Source of the DNA: JAVBKV01 sp031553885
Lineage (GTDB): Bacteria > Bacteroidota > Bacteroidia > Bacteroidales > Azobacteroidaceae
Assembly (NCBI GenBank): GCA_031553885.1
Contig: JAVBKV010000075.1
Coordinates: 1 to 17,575, forward strand
Direction: 5' to 3'
DNA: 17,575 nt
Position 1 is the first letter of the stretch; each line of letters starts with the position of its first letter. The notes below the pieces were generated by a model. That model saw only the letters and a program-made list of their open reading frames with translations, was not told where the DNA came from and did no database searches. Shown in pieces: positions 7,868 to 14,383 of this stretch. The position numbers and the translations under genes were made by a program.

Positions 7868-7895
7868 GAAAACTTTTGAAACAAAAAAAGTTTTC
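7868..7895. promoter_or_regulatory. Palindromic operator candidate for the TetR regulator
   Basis: GAAAACTTTT (7868-7877) and AAAAGTTTTC (7886-7895) are perfect 10-bp inverted arms around an 8-bp spacer. The site begins two bases upstream of the proposed -7 box and includes the proposed -33 TTTG, so a bound dimer would block RNA polymerase. Size and location fit TetR-family operators; binding itself is inferred. Confidence 0.6.
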
Positions 7896-7918
7896 TTGTT
7901 TTATTTTTGTTAAAATAA

Positions 7919-7951
7919 AAAAGGCGCCTTCAGAAATTCAAGGCGCCTTTT
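7919..7951 (-). terminator. Intrinsic terminator of the rpsF-rpsR-rplI operon
   Basis: AAAAGGCGCCTT (7919-7930) pairs perfectly with AAGGCGCCTTTT (7940-7951) around a 9-nt loop, with a GC-rich core. On the minus strand the stem is followed by TTTTATTTT. It lies about 20 bp beyond the rplI stop codon and insulates the ribosomal operon from the efflux operon downstream. Confidence 0.9.
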
Positions 7952-7971
7952 CGTAAGGTGTGAGTTATCGT

Positions 7972-8415
7972 TTATTCGGATATTACTTCAAAAGGTATTT
8001 CAACAGCAACTTCCTTGTGTAATTTCAAGGTAGCTTTGTAAGCGCCTACTTCTTTAACTGAATCTTTGATAATGATTGTCTTTCTGTCTACTTCAAAACC
8101 CAATTTAGCCAGTGCATCTGCAATCTGGATGTTGGTTACCGAGCCGAAAATAGTACCGGAAGAACTGGTTTTTGCTCCGATAGTCAGGGCAATTCCTTCC
8201 AGTTTACCAGCCAATGCTTGTGCATCCGCTTTGATTTTTTCCAGCTTGTGAGCGCGTTGACGTAGGTTTTCAGCCAGTACTTTTTTTGCTGATTCAGAAG
8301 CAATTACTGCTTTTTTCTGCGGGATCAGGTAATTTCTTCCGTATCCGCTTTTTACATTTACGATATCGTCCTTGTAACCAAGGTTAATGACGTCTTCTTT
8401 TAATATTACTTGCAT
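7972..8415 (-). CDS. rplI: 50S ribosomal protein L9
   Basis: A 147-residue protein with the two-domain L9 layout. The N-terminal RNA-binding domain MQVILKEDVINLGYKDDIVNVKSGYGRNYLIPQ carries the conserved G-Y/K...VK.GYGRN(Y/F)L(I/L)P signature. A long connecting helix (about 40-75) follows, then the C-terminal domain with GTIFGSVT and a final EIPFEV. It binds 23S rRNA near the base of the L1 stalk. It is the last gene of the S6-S18-L9 operon, 18 bp after rpsR, and is followed by an intrinsic terminator. Length is normal. Confidence 0.98.
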   Translation of the reverse strand: MQVILKEDVINLGYKDDIVNVKSGYGRNYLIPQKKAVIASESAKKVLAENLRQRAHKLEKIKADAQALAGKLEGIALTIGAKTSSSGTIFGSVTNIQIADALAKLGFEVDRKTIIIKDSVKEVGAYKATLKLHKEVAVEIPFEVISE

Positions 8416-8433
8416 AATTGTTTCCTCCTTTTT

Positions 8434-8706
8434 TTATTTCATCAAATCGGTTACATAAGGAAGTAAAGCCAGGTGACGGGCTCTCTTCACAGCCTGAGCG
8501 ATACGGCGTTGGAATTTCCAGGAAGTACCGGTGATACGACGGGGAAGAATTTTTCCCTGTTCGTTCAGGAATTTTTTCAGGAATTCAGGATCTTTGTAAT
8601 CGATGAACCGGATACCACTTTTTTTGAAGCGGCAATATTTTTTCTTCTTAACGTCTACAGTGGGAGGGGTTAAGTAACGGATTTCTGAATTGTTGTTTGC
8701 TGCCAT
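8434..8706 (-). CDS. rpsR: 30S ribosomal protein S18
   Basis: A 90-residue S18. The core is fully recognisable: YCRFKKSGIRFIDYKDPEFL (24-43), then ILPRRITGTSWKFQRRIAQAVKRARHLALLPYV. The protein forms a heterodimer with S6 on the platform of the small subunit. The N-terminal 20 residues (MAANNNSEIRYLTPPTVDVK) are the variable extension seen in this phylum. A single Cys (residue 25) remains of the zinc-type motif found in some S18 paralogs, so this is a zinc-independent form. The start codon lies 3 bp after the rpsF stop, consistent with coupled translation. Confidence 0.98.
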   Translation of the reverse strand: MAANNNSEIRYLTPPTVDVKKKKYCRFKKSGIRFIDYKDPEFLKKFLNEQGKILPRRITGTSWKFQRRIAQAVKRARHLALLPYVTDLMK

Positions 8707-8709
8707 GAT

Positions 8710-9057
8710 TTAGTTCTCCTTTACAGTTTCTTTGTTTTTGTTTCTTCTCTTAGCTGCATATTCTGCAAAATCTCTCTCCTGGCGGAAAGTCAGGAAGCGG
8801 ATTACTCTTTCGTCGCGACGGAATTGAGTTTCCAGCTTGGCGATAACAGGAGCTTCTGCTTTGAATTCCAACAATTGATAAAATCCAGTGGATTTTTTTT
8901 GAATGGGATACGCTAATTTACGTAAGCCCCAATTCTCTTCATTCACAATTTCAGCACCTTCTTCGGTGAGAATTGTTTTGAATTTTTCGACCGCTTCCTT
9001 CATCTGTGCATCAGACAAAACGGGAGTCAAAATGAAAACGGTTTCGTAATTGTTCAT
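8710..9057 (-). CDS. rpsF: 30S ribosomal protein S6
   Basis: A 115-residue S6 with the ferredoxin-like fold. The first strand is NNYETVFILTPVLSD, the middle has WGLRKLAYPIQKKSTGFYQLLEFKA, and the end is RFLTFRQ. It pairs with S18, encoded directly downstream. The C-terminal tail is basic (AAKRRNKNKETVKEN). It is the first gene of its operon, with a leader of about 40 nt and a good Bacteroidota-type promoter. As usual in this phylum no priB or ssb gene lies between rpsF and rpsR. Confidence 0.98.
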   Translation of the reverse strand: MNNYETVFILTPVLSDAQMKEAVEKFKTILTEEGAEIVNEENWGLRKLAYPIQKKSTGFYQLLEFKAEAPVIAKLETQFRRDERVIRFLTFRQERDFAEYAAKRRNKNKETVKEN

Positions 9058-9101
9058 AAAACTTAATTAATATTAGTTCGTAAAAATTGTATTTGGAGGC
9101 G

Positions 9102-9131
9102 CAAAGGTAGTGTTTTTTATTTAAACTTCAA
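9102..9131 (-). promoter_or_regulatory. Promoter of the rpsF-rpsR-rplI operon
   Basis: The minus strand shows TACCTTTG (9109 to 9102), a full TAnnTTTG match. Nineteen nt upstream is TTG (9131 to 9129) as -33 element, which is the normal spacing. The -33 element overlaps the stop codon of the helix-hairpin-helix gene. The leader would be about 40 nt, too short for an elaborate riboregulator. Confidence 0.75.
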
Positions 9132-9871
9132 TCAAAAGAGAGGTAATATTTTATTCTTTCCAGGTCGTAGGCTGAAAATTCTTCCAATAAGCTCAGCTCA
9201 GAAAGGTCTTTCAGTTTTCCTTTCTTCTTTCTGAGTTCGACAATGGCTTTAGCCTGATAGAAATTGATATAGGGATGCGACTTTAGACGTTCCACGGAGC
9301 TCTGATTGACCGGAATCCGACGGAGGGAATCGGCAGATATGCTGAAAAAGGGATGTATCTTTTCGTAGAGTTCTTCATACATACCATAGACTTCCTTCAG
9401 TTGCTCGACGGAATAATATCCTCCAAGCAATTGACGATAGTTGAGAATGCGTGTTGCATAGGATTTCCCGATTCCGGGAATCCGTGTCAGTTCAGTAGTG
9501 TCAATCCGGTTGATCTGAACGATTGTTCCCGGATTGTATTTTTCTGTAGGTACGTATGTTTTTCGAACGGTATCCCGGGGCTGTTGATAATACGTCCTTT
9601 TTTCAGGAACTTCCTTCCGGCGCTGTTGATACGATTTCTTACGGGATGGATCTTCCTGATAATACGTTCTTTCTTCAGTATTCGGAGAGGAACGGGAATC
9701 TGTTGTTTGTGATCCTGAAACTTCTGTCCGGACTTGAAATTCTGGTACGATTGCCTTTGATGGCTTTGAAGAAAAGAAGAATTTGCCGGAAAAAATACCG
9801 GCGATAAGCACTGTCAGGATGAGAATACCCTGTTTCTCCCGTTGGGTGAAGTAAAAAAAATCTTTCCACAT
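9128..9871 (-). CDS. Membrane-anchored helix-hairpin-helix (ComEA-like) protein
   Basis: A 247-residue protein with one N-terminal membrane segment (about 14-33, QGILILTVLIAGIFSGKFFF) preceded by basic residues. A disordered linker rich in Arg, Tyr, Gln and Ser follows (about 35-115), in which RTYYQ occurs twice (68-72 and 92-96). Then come two helix-hairpin-helix units: residues 119-160 with TELTRIPGIGKSYATRILNY, and 190-245 with VERLKSHPYINFYQAKAIVELR. Such repeats bind DNA non-specifically, and the nearest known relatives are ComEA-type DNA uptake receptors. Bacteroidota encode many such proteins of unproven role. The gene follows lolD by 77 bp and has its own candidate promoter. No competence gene is nearby, so a DNA-uptake role is only possible. 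Confidence 0.82.
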   Translation of the reverse strand: MWKDFFYFTQREKQGILILTVLIAGIFSGKFFFSSKPSKAIVPEFQVRTEVSGSQTTDSRSSPNTEERTYYQEDPSRKKSYQQRRKEVPEKRTYYQQPRDTVRKTYVPTEKYNPGTIVQINRIDTTELTRIPGIGKSYATRILNYRQLLGGYYSVEQLKEVYGMYEELYEKIHPFFSISADSLRRIPVNQSSVERLKSHPYINFYQAKAIVELRKKKGKLKDLSELSLLEEFSAYDLERIKYYLSFD

Positions 9872-9943
9872 AGTTAGGTTTTTTAAATTTGAATTCTGAA
9901 TCGGAGATCGGCATTAGCCAATTATTAAGGTCTTAAATCAATT

Positions 9944-9951
9944 CAAAATTA
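9944..9951 (-). promoter_or_regulatory. Candidate -7 box TAATTTTG for the helix-hairpin-helix gene
   Basis: TAATTTTG on the minus strand fits TAnnTTTG and overlaps the lolD stop codon. It would give a leader of about 65 nt before the start at 9871. No clear -33 element is seen. The sequence is AT-rich, so a chance match is possible. Confidence 0.35.
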
Positions 9952-10602
9952 TTTAATAATTATCCCATCATTCATGTGAATAGTCCGGTCGGTTAATGAG
10001 GCCAGGTGTTCATCATGAGTGACGATAACAAAGGTTTGATTAAATTCTTTTCTTAAATCGAAAAATAACTGATGCAATTCGTTTTTGTTTTGTGTGTCCA
10101 GACTGCCCGAAGGTTCGTCAGCAAATATGACGGATGGGTTGTTGACCAGTGCCCGGGCAACCGCAACCCGTTGTTTTTCTCCGCCTGATAGCTCAGCGGG
10201 TTTATGTTCCATTCTTTCGGAGAGTCCCAGGAAATCGAGTGTTTCTTTGGCTTTTTTCTCTGCTGTTGCTTGTTTGGTTTTCCCGATAAGCGCCGGAATC
10301 ATCACGTTTTCTAAGGCCGTAAATTCGGGAAGCAATTGATGAAACTGAAAAACAAAGCCGATGTTTTTATTCCTGAATTCGGCCAGTGTTTTATCGTTCA
10401 GTTGATTAATGTCGATTGATCCGTAGAAAATGGTTCCGGAATTGGCTTTGTCCAGGGTCCCTGCAATTTGCAGGAGGGTGGTCTTGCCGGCTCCGCTGGG
10501 ACCTATAATAGAAATGATTTCTCCTTGTTCGATGGTTAAATCAATCCCTTTCAACACCTGTAAACTTCCGAAACTTTTGGTTATTCCTTGTATTGTGATC
10601 AT
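9949..10602 (-). CDS. lolD: ABC transporter ATP-binding protein, LolD/MacB type
   Basis: A 217-residue ATPase of the LolD/FtsE/MacB group, which powers lipoprotein release or other trans-envelope work together with a FtsX-like permease. Counted from the chosen start: Walker A GPSGAGKTT (34-42), Q-loop in FVFQFHQLLPEFTALENV, signature LSGGEKQR (138-145), Walker B VIFADEP (158-164) and H-loop His196 (VTHD). I start at the ATG at 10602 (MITIQGITKSFG). An in-frame TTG at 10626 lies inside the -7 box of the gene, so it cannot be the start of a transcript from that promoter. No LolC/LolE permease gene is adjacent in this window, so the partner must be elsewhere and the LolD name rests on sequence type alone. 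Confidence 0.85.
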   Translation of the reverse strand: MITIQGITKSFGSLQVLKGIDLTIEQGEIISIIGPSGAGKTTLLQIAGTLDKANSGTIFYGSIDINQLNDKTLAEFRNKNIGFVFQFHQLLPEFTALENVMIPALIGKTKQATAEKKAKETLDFLGLSERMEHKPAELSGGEKQRVAVARALVNNPSVIFADEPSGSLDTQNKNELHQLFFDLRKEFNQTFVIVTHDEHLASLTDRTIHMNDGIIIK

Positions 10603-10623
10603 TGAGGATGTTATTTTACCGGA

Positions 10624-10631
10624 CAAAGATA
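10624..10631 (-). promoter_or_regulatory. -7 box TATCTTTG of the lolD-type gene
   Basis: TATCTTTG on the minus strand matches the consensus, 21 bp ahead of the ATG at 10602. The leader would be only about 15 nt. It faces away from the promoter of the small Cys-pair gene on the other strand, so 10603-10740 is a divergent promoter region. Confidence 0.6.
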
Positions 10632-10696
10632 AGAAAAGATTTTAATTTTTATAAATATTTAAGATTCATACATATACCTCCTATGAAAAATACTCC

Positions 10697-10704
10697 TATA
10701 TTTG
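10697..10704 (+). promoter_or_regulatory. -7 box TATATTTG of the Cys-pair protein gene
   Basis: TATATTTG is an exact match to TAnnTTTG, 36 bp ahead of the ATG at 10741. The -33 element is not obvious. The perfect -7 box and the dedicated terminator after the gene indicate a single-gene transcript. Confidence 0.6.
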
Positions 10705-10740
10705 CAACAGTAATTTATCAATTAATTAATTATCTATTTT

Positions 10741-11037
10741 ATGAAAAAGTTGTTACTTTCAATGTTTGTTGTAGTTGCCATGTGTGCAACTTCCACTGCT
10801 ATGGCTCAGGATAACACAAAGAAAGAAGGCTCTAAAGCAAAAACAGAATGCACTGCCCAAAAAGGTGACAAAAAAGAAGGTTGCTGTTCGGACAAAGCAA
10901 GCGCCGATAAGAAAACAAGTTGTTGCTCGGAAAAGAAAGAAGCCACTGCTTCTAAAGATAAAAAAGCTTCTTCTTCCTGCTGCACTACCACAAAGAAAGC
11001 TGCTACTGCAGAAAACAAATCAGCAGGCAAAAAGTAA
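10741..11037 (+). CDS. Small secreted Lys-rich protein with three Cys-Cys pairs, unknown function
   Basis: A 98-residue protein I cannot assign to a named family. Residues 1-22 form a clear Sec signal peptide (MKKLLLSMFVVVAMC, cleavage after AMA|Q). The mature 76 residues are mostly Lys, Ala, Ser, Thr, Glu and Gly, hence probably unfolded. They contain one single Cys (37) and three Cys-Cys pairs at 48-49, 61-62 and 80-81, each in a [GS]CC[ST] context followed by Lys (GCCSDK, SCCSEK, SCCTTTKK). This reads as three loose copies of a short unit. There is no lipobox. Vicinal cysteines suggest metal binding or redox chemistry in the periplasm, which is inference. Coding is supported by a signal peptide, a promoter and a terminator that fit this frame only. 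Confidence 0.85.
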   Translation: MKKLLLSMFVVVAMCATSTAMAQDNTKKEGSKAKTECTAQKGDKKEGCCSDKASADKKTSCCSEKKEATASKDKKASSSCCTTTKKAATAENKSAGKK

Positions 11038-11063
11038 TGTCTTTCTGAATTGAAAAAATAAAG

Positions 11064-11087
11064 CCCCTCCAACCGAGGGGTTTTTTT
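11064..11087. terminator. Bidirectional terminator between convergent genes
   Basis: CCCCTC (11064-11069) pairs with GAGGGG (11075-11080) around a 5-nt loop and is followed by seven T. It ends the Cys-pair gene, 26 bp after its stop. In the other direction the stem is followed by CTTTATTTTTTC, so it can also end the leftward nuclease operon, whose last stop codon (11086-11088) overlaps the T-run. Confidence 0.88.
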
Positions 11088-13965
11088 ATTGCCTGTTACA
11101 TAACTCCTTGAAGTCGCAATAACTGCACTTGGAAACGATTGTTGTTTGTTGAAAAGGAATATCCGGATCAAATAGCTCAGAAACTTTGGATTTGAATAGT
11201 TCTTCAAACAATGGATTAAGTTCGTTGAAATCGGAAATACTTTCTTTTTCATAGGGAATGATGGCAGAATAGTTTTCTTTTCCAGCATCCTGCAGGTATA
11301 GTAGTCCGGGAATTACCGGTTGGCTGTACTGTTTTTTATTAATCAGAACAGAAGCGTAGGTAAATGTCTGGAAAATATGGGAGGGCCGCTGCTCTTTTTG
11401 TATGATAAGGTCTTCCATGGTTTTAAAAGGCTTAGCACTTCCGCTGGTCTTGTAGTCGATGATCCGTATTGTTCCGTTTTTTTCTTCCAGCCGGTCGATA
11501 ATTCCTCCGACGCGAATGGTTGCTTCCGGATTTTCCAATTGAAAGGTAGTATATACCGGGAGTTCCAATCCATGAATGTAAAAAGGAGTTTGTTTCTGAT
11601 CGAATTCCATAAGCCTTCGGAGCATGTGGCAGATCACTCGGAAATTGATTAGTTGTTCTCCGTTGTATTGTTGGGTAGAGTAGGATTTTCCTTTAAAATA
11701 TTCTTTGTCGAAAGCCCGGCTAACCAGTTTTTCGATCCGGTGTGGGTATTGCAGATAGGCATCGAAATGCTCCTTCTGAACGATAAACGGAGAAAAATCT
11801 TTTTGTTCGCCGATCTGTCCGATTTCCCGGTAAAGGAGTTCGGCCGCCCGGTGAAAAATAGTACCGAATACCGAACTGTCCAGCTCGTCTGTGAGTTCTT
11901 CCTTGTTTCGTAAGCCCTCGATGTATTGCAGATAGAAACGGAACGAACAATCGATAAACGTATTAATGGCTGAAGGAGAAAGTGTATGGGCTTGAACTCC
12001 GGCAGTATGGTCGTACTGGTTCCGTATTTTTTGTAGTAAGGATTCCGTTTTGGGAATCTCGATGGGTGTTACCTGTATGGGCCGGATGGATGGCTGAAGC
12101 GAAAAGCGATCGATCGTTAACCGGGAATCGATCAGCAATTGCAGCAGAAAGCGGCTCATTTCCGCTTTGCCTGTTTGTGTTTTATCTGTATTGTAAACGA
12201 ATGTAATGTTCTCGGCCCGTTGGATGAGCCGGTAAAAATAATAGGCATATACCGAATCCTGGTGTTCTACAGTGCTTAATTCGAAGTGCCGGCGAAGGAA
12301 TTGGGGAATAAAGGAATTGTCATTGGAGCTTCCCGGCATAAATCCTTCATTGGTACTGAGTACTAACAGATTTTTAAAGTCGAGTAACCGGGTTTCCAGT
12401 ACCCCCATGATTTGTAATCCCTTGACCGGTTCGCCGTGAAAAGGAATCTGTGTCGTAGTGAATAATTTTTTTATCAACCGGAAGAAAGTGCTTTTTTCCA
12501 CATCCAGTTCACCCGAAGTAATTAATCCGTACAGGCGGTTTATTACCTGATAAGCTCTGAATACTGATTCCTGATAGAGTCCGCTGTACATATCATCCGG
12601 AGTTTCCTGTTCAAAAGACTGTCCGATCCGTTGGGTCAGATCCAGTAAATACCGGACCAGACTGCGGGTATCAGATGCATAAGAAAAGAGGCTGTTATCC
12701 GTTAAAACATCGGAAGAGGGGAAAAAAACATTATTCTGTAGAATCATCTTCTCTACGTTACCGGCTTCCGGAAAAAGCCGCCGGGTATAGGGATGTCTCA
12801 GTACGGGTAGTACATACTTGTGCCGGAATGCCTTGGACGAAGCAACATAACCCTTGGTTTGCATTTCCGTTATTACTTGAAGAAAACTGCAAATCGGGGT
12901 TTGTGTGATCGGAAATCCCATCGTGATGTTCACGTTTTCCACTTTTTCGGGAGGTACGGCATGCATGACCGTAGGAAGAATGCGTTCATTACAGAGTACT
13001 ACTGCCGAATCGGGTTCTGTAAACGACCGGGAATGATTGAGAGAATCCGTCCAGGGGGAAATAACAGCTGACTGTCCGCTTTCGGAGGAGGAGGCAATAA
13101 ATGTGATTTTTTTCCTTGTGTTTTGAAACTGATCGAAAAACTCCGGTTCCAGAGCCGATCCGAATTTTTTTATATTGGTGGCAATGAATCGTCCTGCCTC
13201 ATCATTTAAATAATACGAATCATAGTCCCAATAAAATAAGGATTGATTGTTGAGCTTTTTGAATAATGCTTCTTCGCACTTGTTCAGGATGTTAAACCCT
13301 GCAAAAACGCATTGTCCGGATGGGAAAACCGTGGTTTCGTTTTCGATGACGGATCGCATCAGCATTCCCGGGTATGCCATTTGTTTTTTCTCCAGGCGTT
13401 CCCGGAATGTGAGGTAAACCTCTCCCAACAGGTTCCAGATCGACCAGAAAGCAGTTTTCAGGGAGGTTTCTCCATGAAAAGCATGCTTGAAATAATGCAT
13501 CAATGCTTCGATCTGTGATTCGTTCAGGTGGGAGAAATCATCCCTCAGCAGATCCAGGTCCTGCAGGTTACTGAATAAAGAACGGGTATTGACGCGGTTT
13601 TTATCTATATCGTCGAAATCGTTCAACAGAATTTCTCCGAAAAAGAAGAATTCATCCAGTGTTTCGTCGGAAGGAACGGACGAATGTGCGTTATAAACAT
13701 CGGTGTACGCCTTGTACAGTTCACAGACCAGCAGGGTTGCATCGGCTTTCCGCAAGGATGCTGCCTGCTCGAACAGTTCGTCGATTGAAAGGTACCGGGG
13801 TGTCCAGACCGGTTTCCCGGCATGCTCGTACAGGTAGTTGTTGAAAAACAAACGGGCCCGGCGGCTTGGGAAAACCACCGTAACATCAGCCAGGTTACTT
13901 CCGAAGCGATCAAGCAGATCCCGGGCAACAAGGCTTAGAAACGGAAGGGCTCGTTTATCTTCCAT
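11086..13965 (-). CDS. AddB-like PD-(D/E)XK nuclease with Fe-S cluster motif
   Basis: A 959-residue protein resembling AddB of the AddAB recombination complex. The C-terminal RecB-family nuclease has H705 in VFGTIFHRAAELLY, D824 in GGIIDR, D837 and K839 in IIDYKTSG, and Q866 in QTFTYA. The four cysteines of the AddB iron-sulfur 'staple' are present: C673 in FIDCSFRFYL, then C947, C950 and C956 in the CxxC(x5)C spacing used by AddB. The N-terminus (VVFPSRRARLFFNNYL) aligns with the inactive helicase-like part but has no Walker A motif, so it probably needs a motor partner. No AddA-like helicase gene is next to it here. The likely role is processing of double-strand DNA ends. It lies 9 bp after the DUF3127 gene and is the last gene of the operon. 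Confidence 0.88.
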   Translation of the reverse strand: MEDKRALPFLSLVARDLLDRFGSNLADVTVVFPSRRARLFFNNYLYEHAGKPVWTPRYLSIDELFEQAASLRKADATLLVCELYKAYTDVYNAHSSVPSDETLDEFFFFGEILLNDFDDIDKNRVNTRSLFSNLQDLDLLRDDFSHLNESQIEALMHYFKHAFHGETSLKTAFWSIWNLLGEVYLTFRERLEKKQMAYPGMLMRSVIENETTVFPSGQCVFAGFNILNKCEEALFKKLNNQSLFYWDYDSYYLNDEAGRFIATNIKKFGSALEPEFFDQFQNTRKKITFIASSSESGQSAVISPWTDSLNHSRSFTEPDSAVVLCNERILPTVMHAVPPEKVENVNITMGFPITQTPICSFLQVITEMQTKGYVASSKAFRHKYVLPVLRHPYTRRLFPEAGNVEKMILQNNVFFPSSDVLTDNSLFSYASDTRSLVRYLLDLTQRIGQSFEQETPDDMYSGLYQESVFRAYQVINRLYGLITSGELDVEKSTFFRLIKKLFTTTQIPFHGEPVKGLQIMGVLETRLLDFKNLLVLSTNEGFMPGSSNDNSFIPQFLRRHFELSTVEHQDSVYAYYFYRLIQRAENITFVYNTDKTQTGKAEMSRFLLQLLIDSRLTIDRFSLQPSIRPIQVTPIEIPKTESLLQKIRNQYDHTAGVQAHTLSPSAINTFIDCSFRFYLQYIEGLRNKEELTDELDSSVFGTIFHRAAELLYREIGQIGEQKDFSPFIVQKEHFDAYLQYPHRIEKLVSRAFDKEYFKGKSYSTQQYNGEQLINFRVICHMLRRLMEFDQKQTPFYIHGLELPVYTTFQLENPEATIRVGGIIDRLEEKNGTIRIIDYKTSGSAKPFKTMEDLIIQKEQRPSHIFQTFTYASVLINKKQYSQPVIPGLLYLQDAGKENYSAIIPYEKESISDFNELNPLFEELFKSKVSELFDPDIPFQQTTIVSKCSYCDFKELCNRQ

Positions 13966-13974
13966 GAATATTTT

Positions 13975-14340
13975 TTAGAAAGGCAGATCGTCCGTAGGAT
14001 TAGCTGGTAATGGAGGTGGTTCCGGAAAATTGACGGCTGCTCCGGCGTATGCGGGGGCAACGGGTACCGATTCTGCTCCGGCTGGTTCGATTTTCCATGC
14101 TTTTACGTCGGTATACCAGCGTCCGTTGAATTCACGGCTTTCGACGTCAAAATCGATAGTCAGGTTGATGCCTTCCTGCAAAGGGCAGTTGTTAATTTTG
14201 TCTCCCCAAATGGCGACACATATTTTTTTTGGATATTGTCCGTCTGTTTCTACGATAATGTCTTGTTTCTTCCACTCTCCGTTTTTTCCGTTCCCCGTTT
14301 GCAATGGAAGAACCTGAACCAATCTTGCTGTTAATTGCAT
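13975..14340 (-). CDS. DUF3127 protein with SSB-like acidic C-terminal tip
   Basis: A 121-residue member of the DUF3127 family, whose function is not established. Residues 1-85 form a compact beta-rich domain (MQLTARLVQVLPLQTG, KKQDIIVETDGQYPKKICVAIWGD, LTIDFDVESREFNGRWYTDVKAWKIE). Its pattern of five or so strands is like an OB fold, as in single-stranded DNA-binding proteins. A flexible Pro/Ala tail follows (about 90-114) and the protein ends in DDLPF. This matches the acidic-hydrophobic C-terminal tip of SSB (DDDIPF type) that docks repair and replication proteins. It lies between an ArnT-like gene (43-bp gap) and the AddB-like nuclease (9-bp gap). The family call is firm; the single-strand-binding role is inference. 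Confidence 0.87.
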   Translation of the reverse strand: MQLTARLVQVLPLQTGNGKNGEWKKQDIIVETDGQYPKKICVAIWGDKINNCPLQEGINLTIDFDVESREFNGRWYTDVKAWKIEPAGAESVPVAPAYAGAAVNFPEPPPLPANPTDDLPF

Positions 14341-14344
14341 TGTA

Positions 14345-14380
14345 AATTAAAAATTAAGAATTAAAAATTAAGAATTAAAA
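14345..14380. repeat. Tandem 14-bp AATTAAAAATTAAG repeat
   Basis: Two perfect copies of AATTAAAAATTAAG (14345-14358 and 14359-14372) are followed by a partial third. They fill the spacer between the ArnT-like stop codon and the DUF3127 start codon. The unit is two AATTAA(A/G) heptamers, as in the repeat at 4607-4634. Confidence 0.8.
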
Positions 14381-14383
14381 TGG

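Noticed and set aside
9058..9109. S6:S18-binding leader RNA or other riboregulator ahead of rpsF
   Set aside because: The predicted leader is only about 40 nt and AT-rich, without a convincing hairpin.
9949..10626. Longer version of the ABC ATPase starting at TTG 10626
   Set aside because: The extra eight residues are not part of the conserved fold, and the TTG lies within the -7 box TATCTTTG, upstream of the expected transcript start.
10806..11288. 160-codon open frame on the minus strand over the Cys-pair gene
   Set aside because: It crosses the bidirectional terminator and the end of the nuclease gene, and the plus-strand frame has signal peptide, promoter and terminator.
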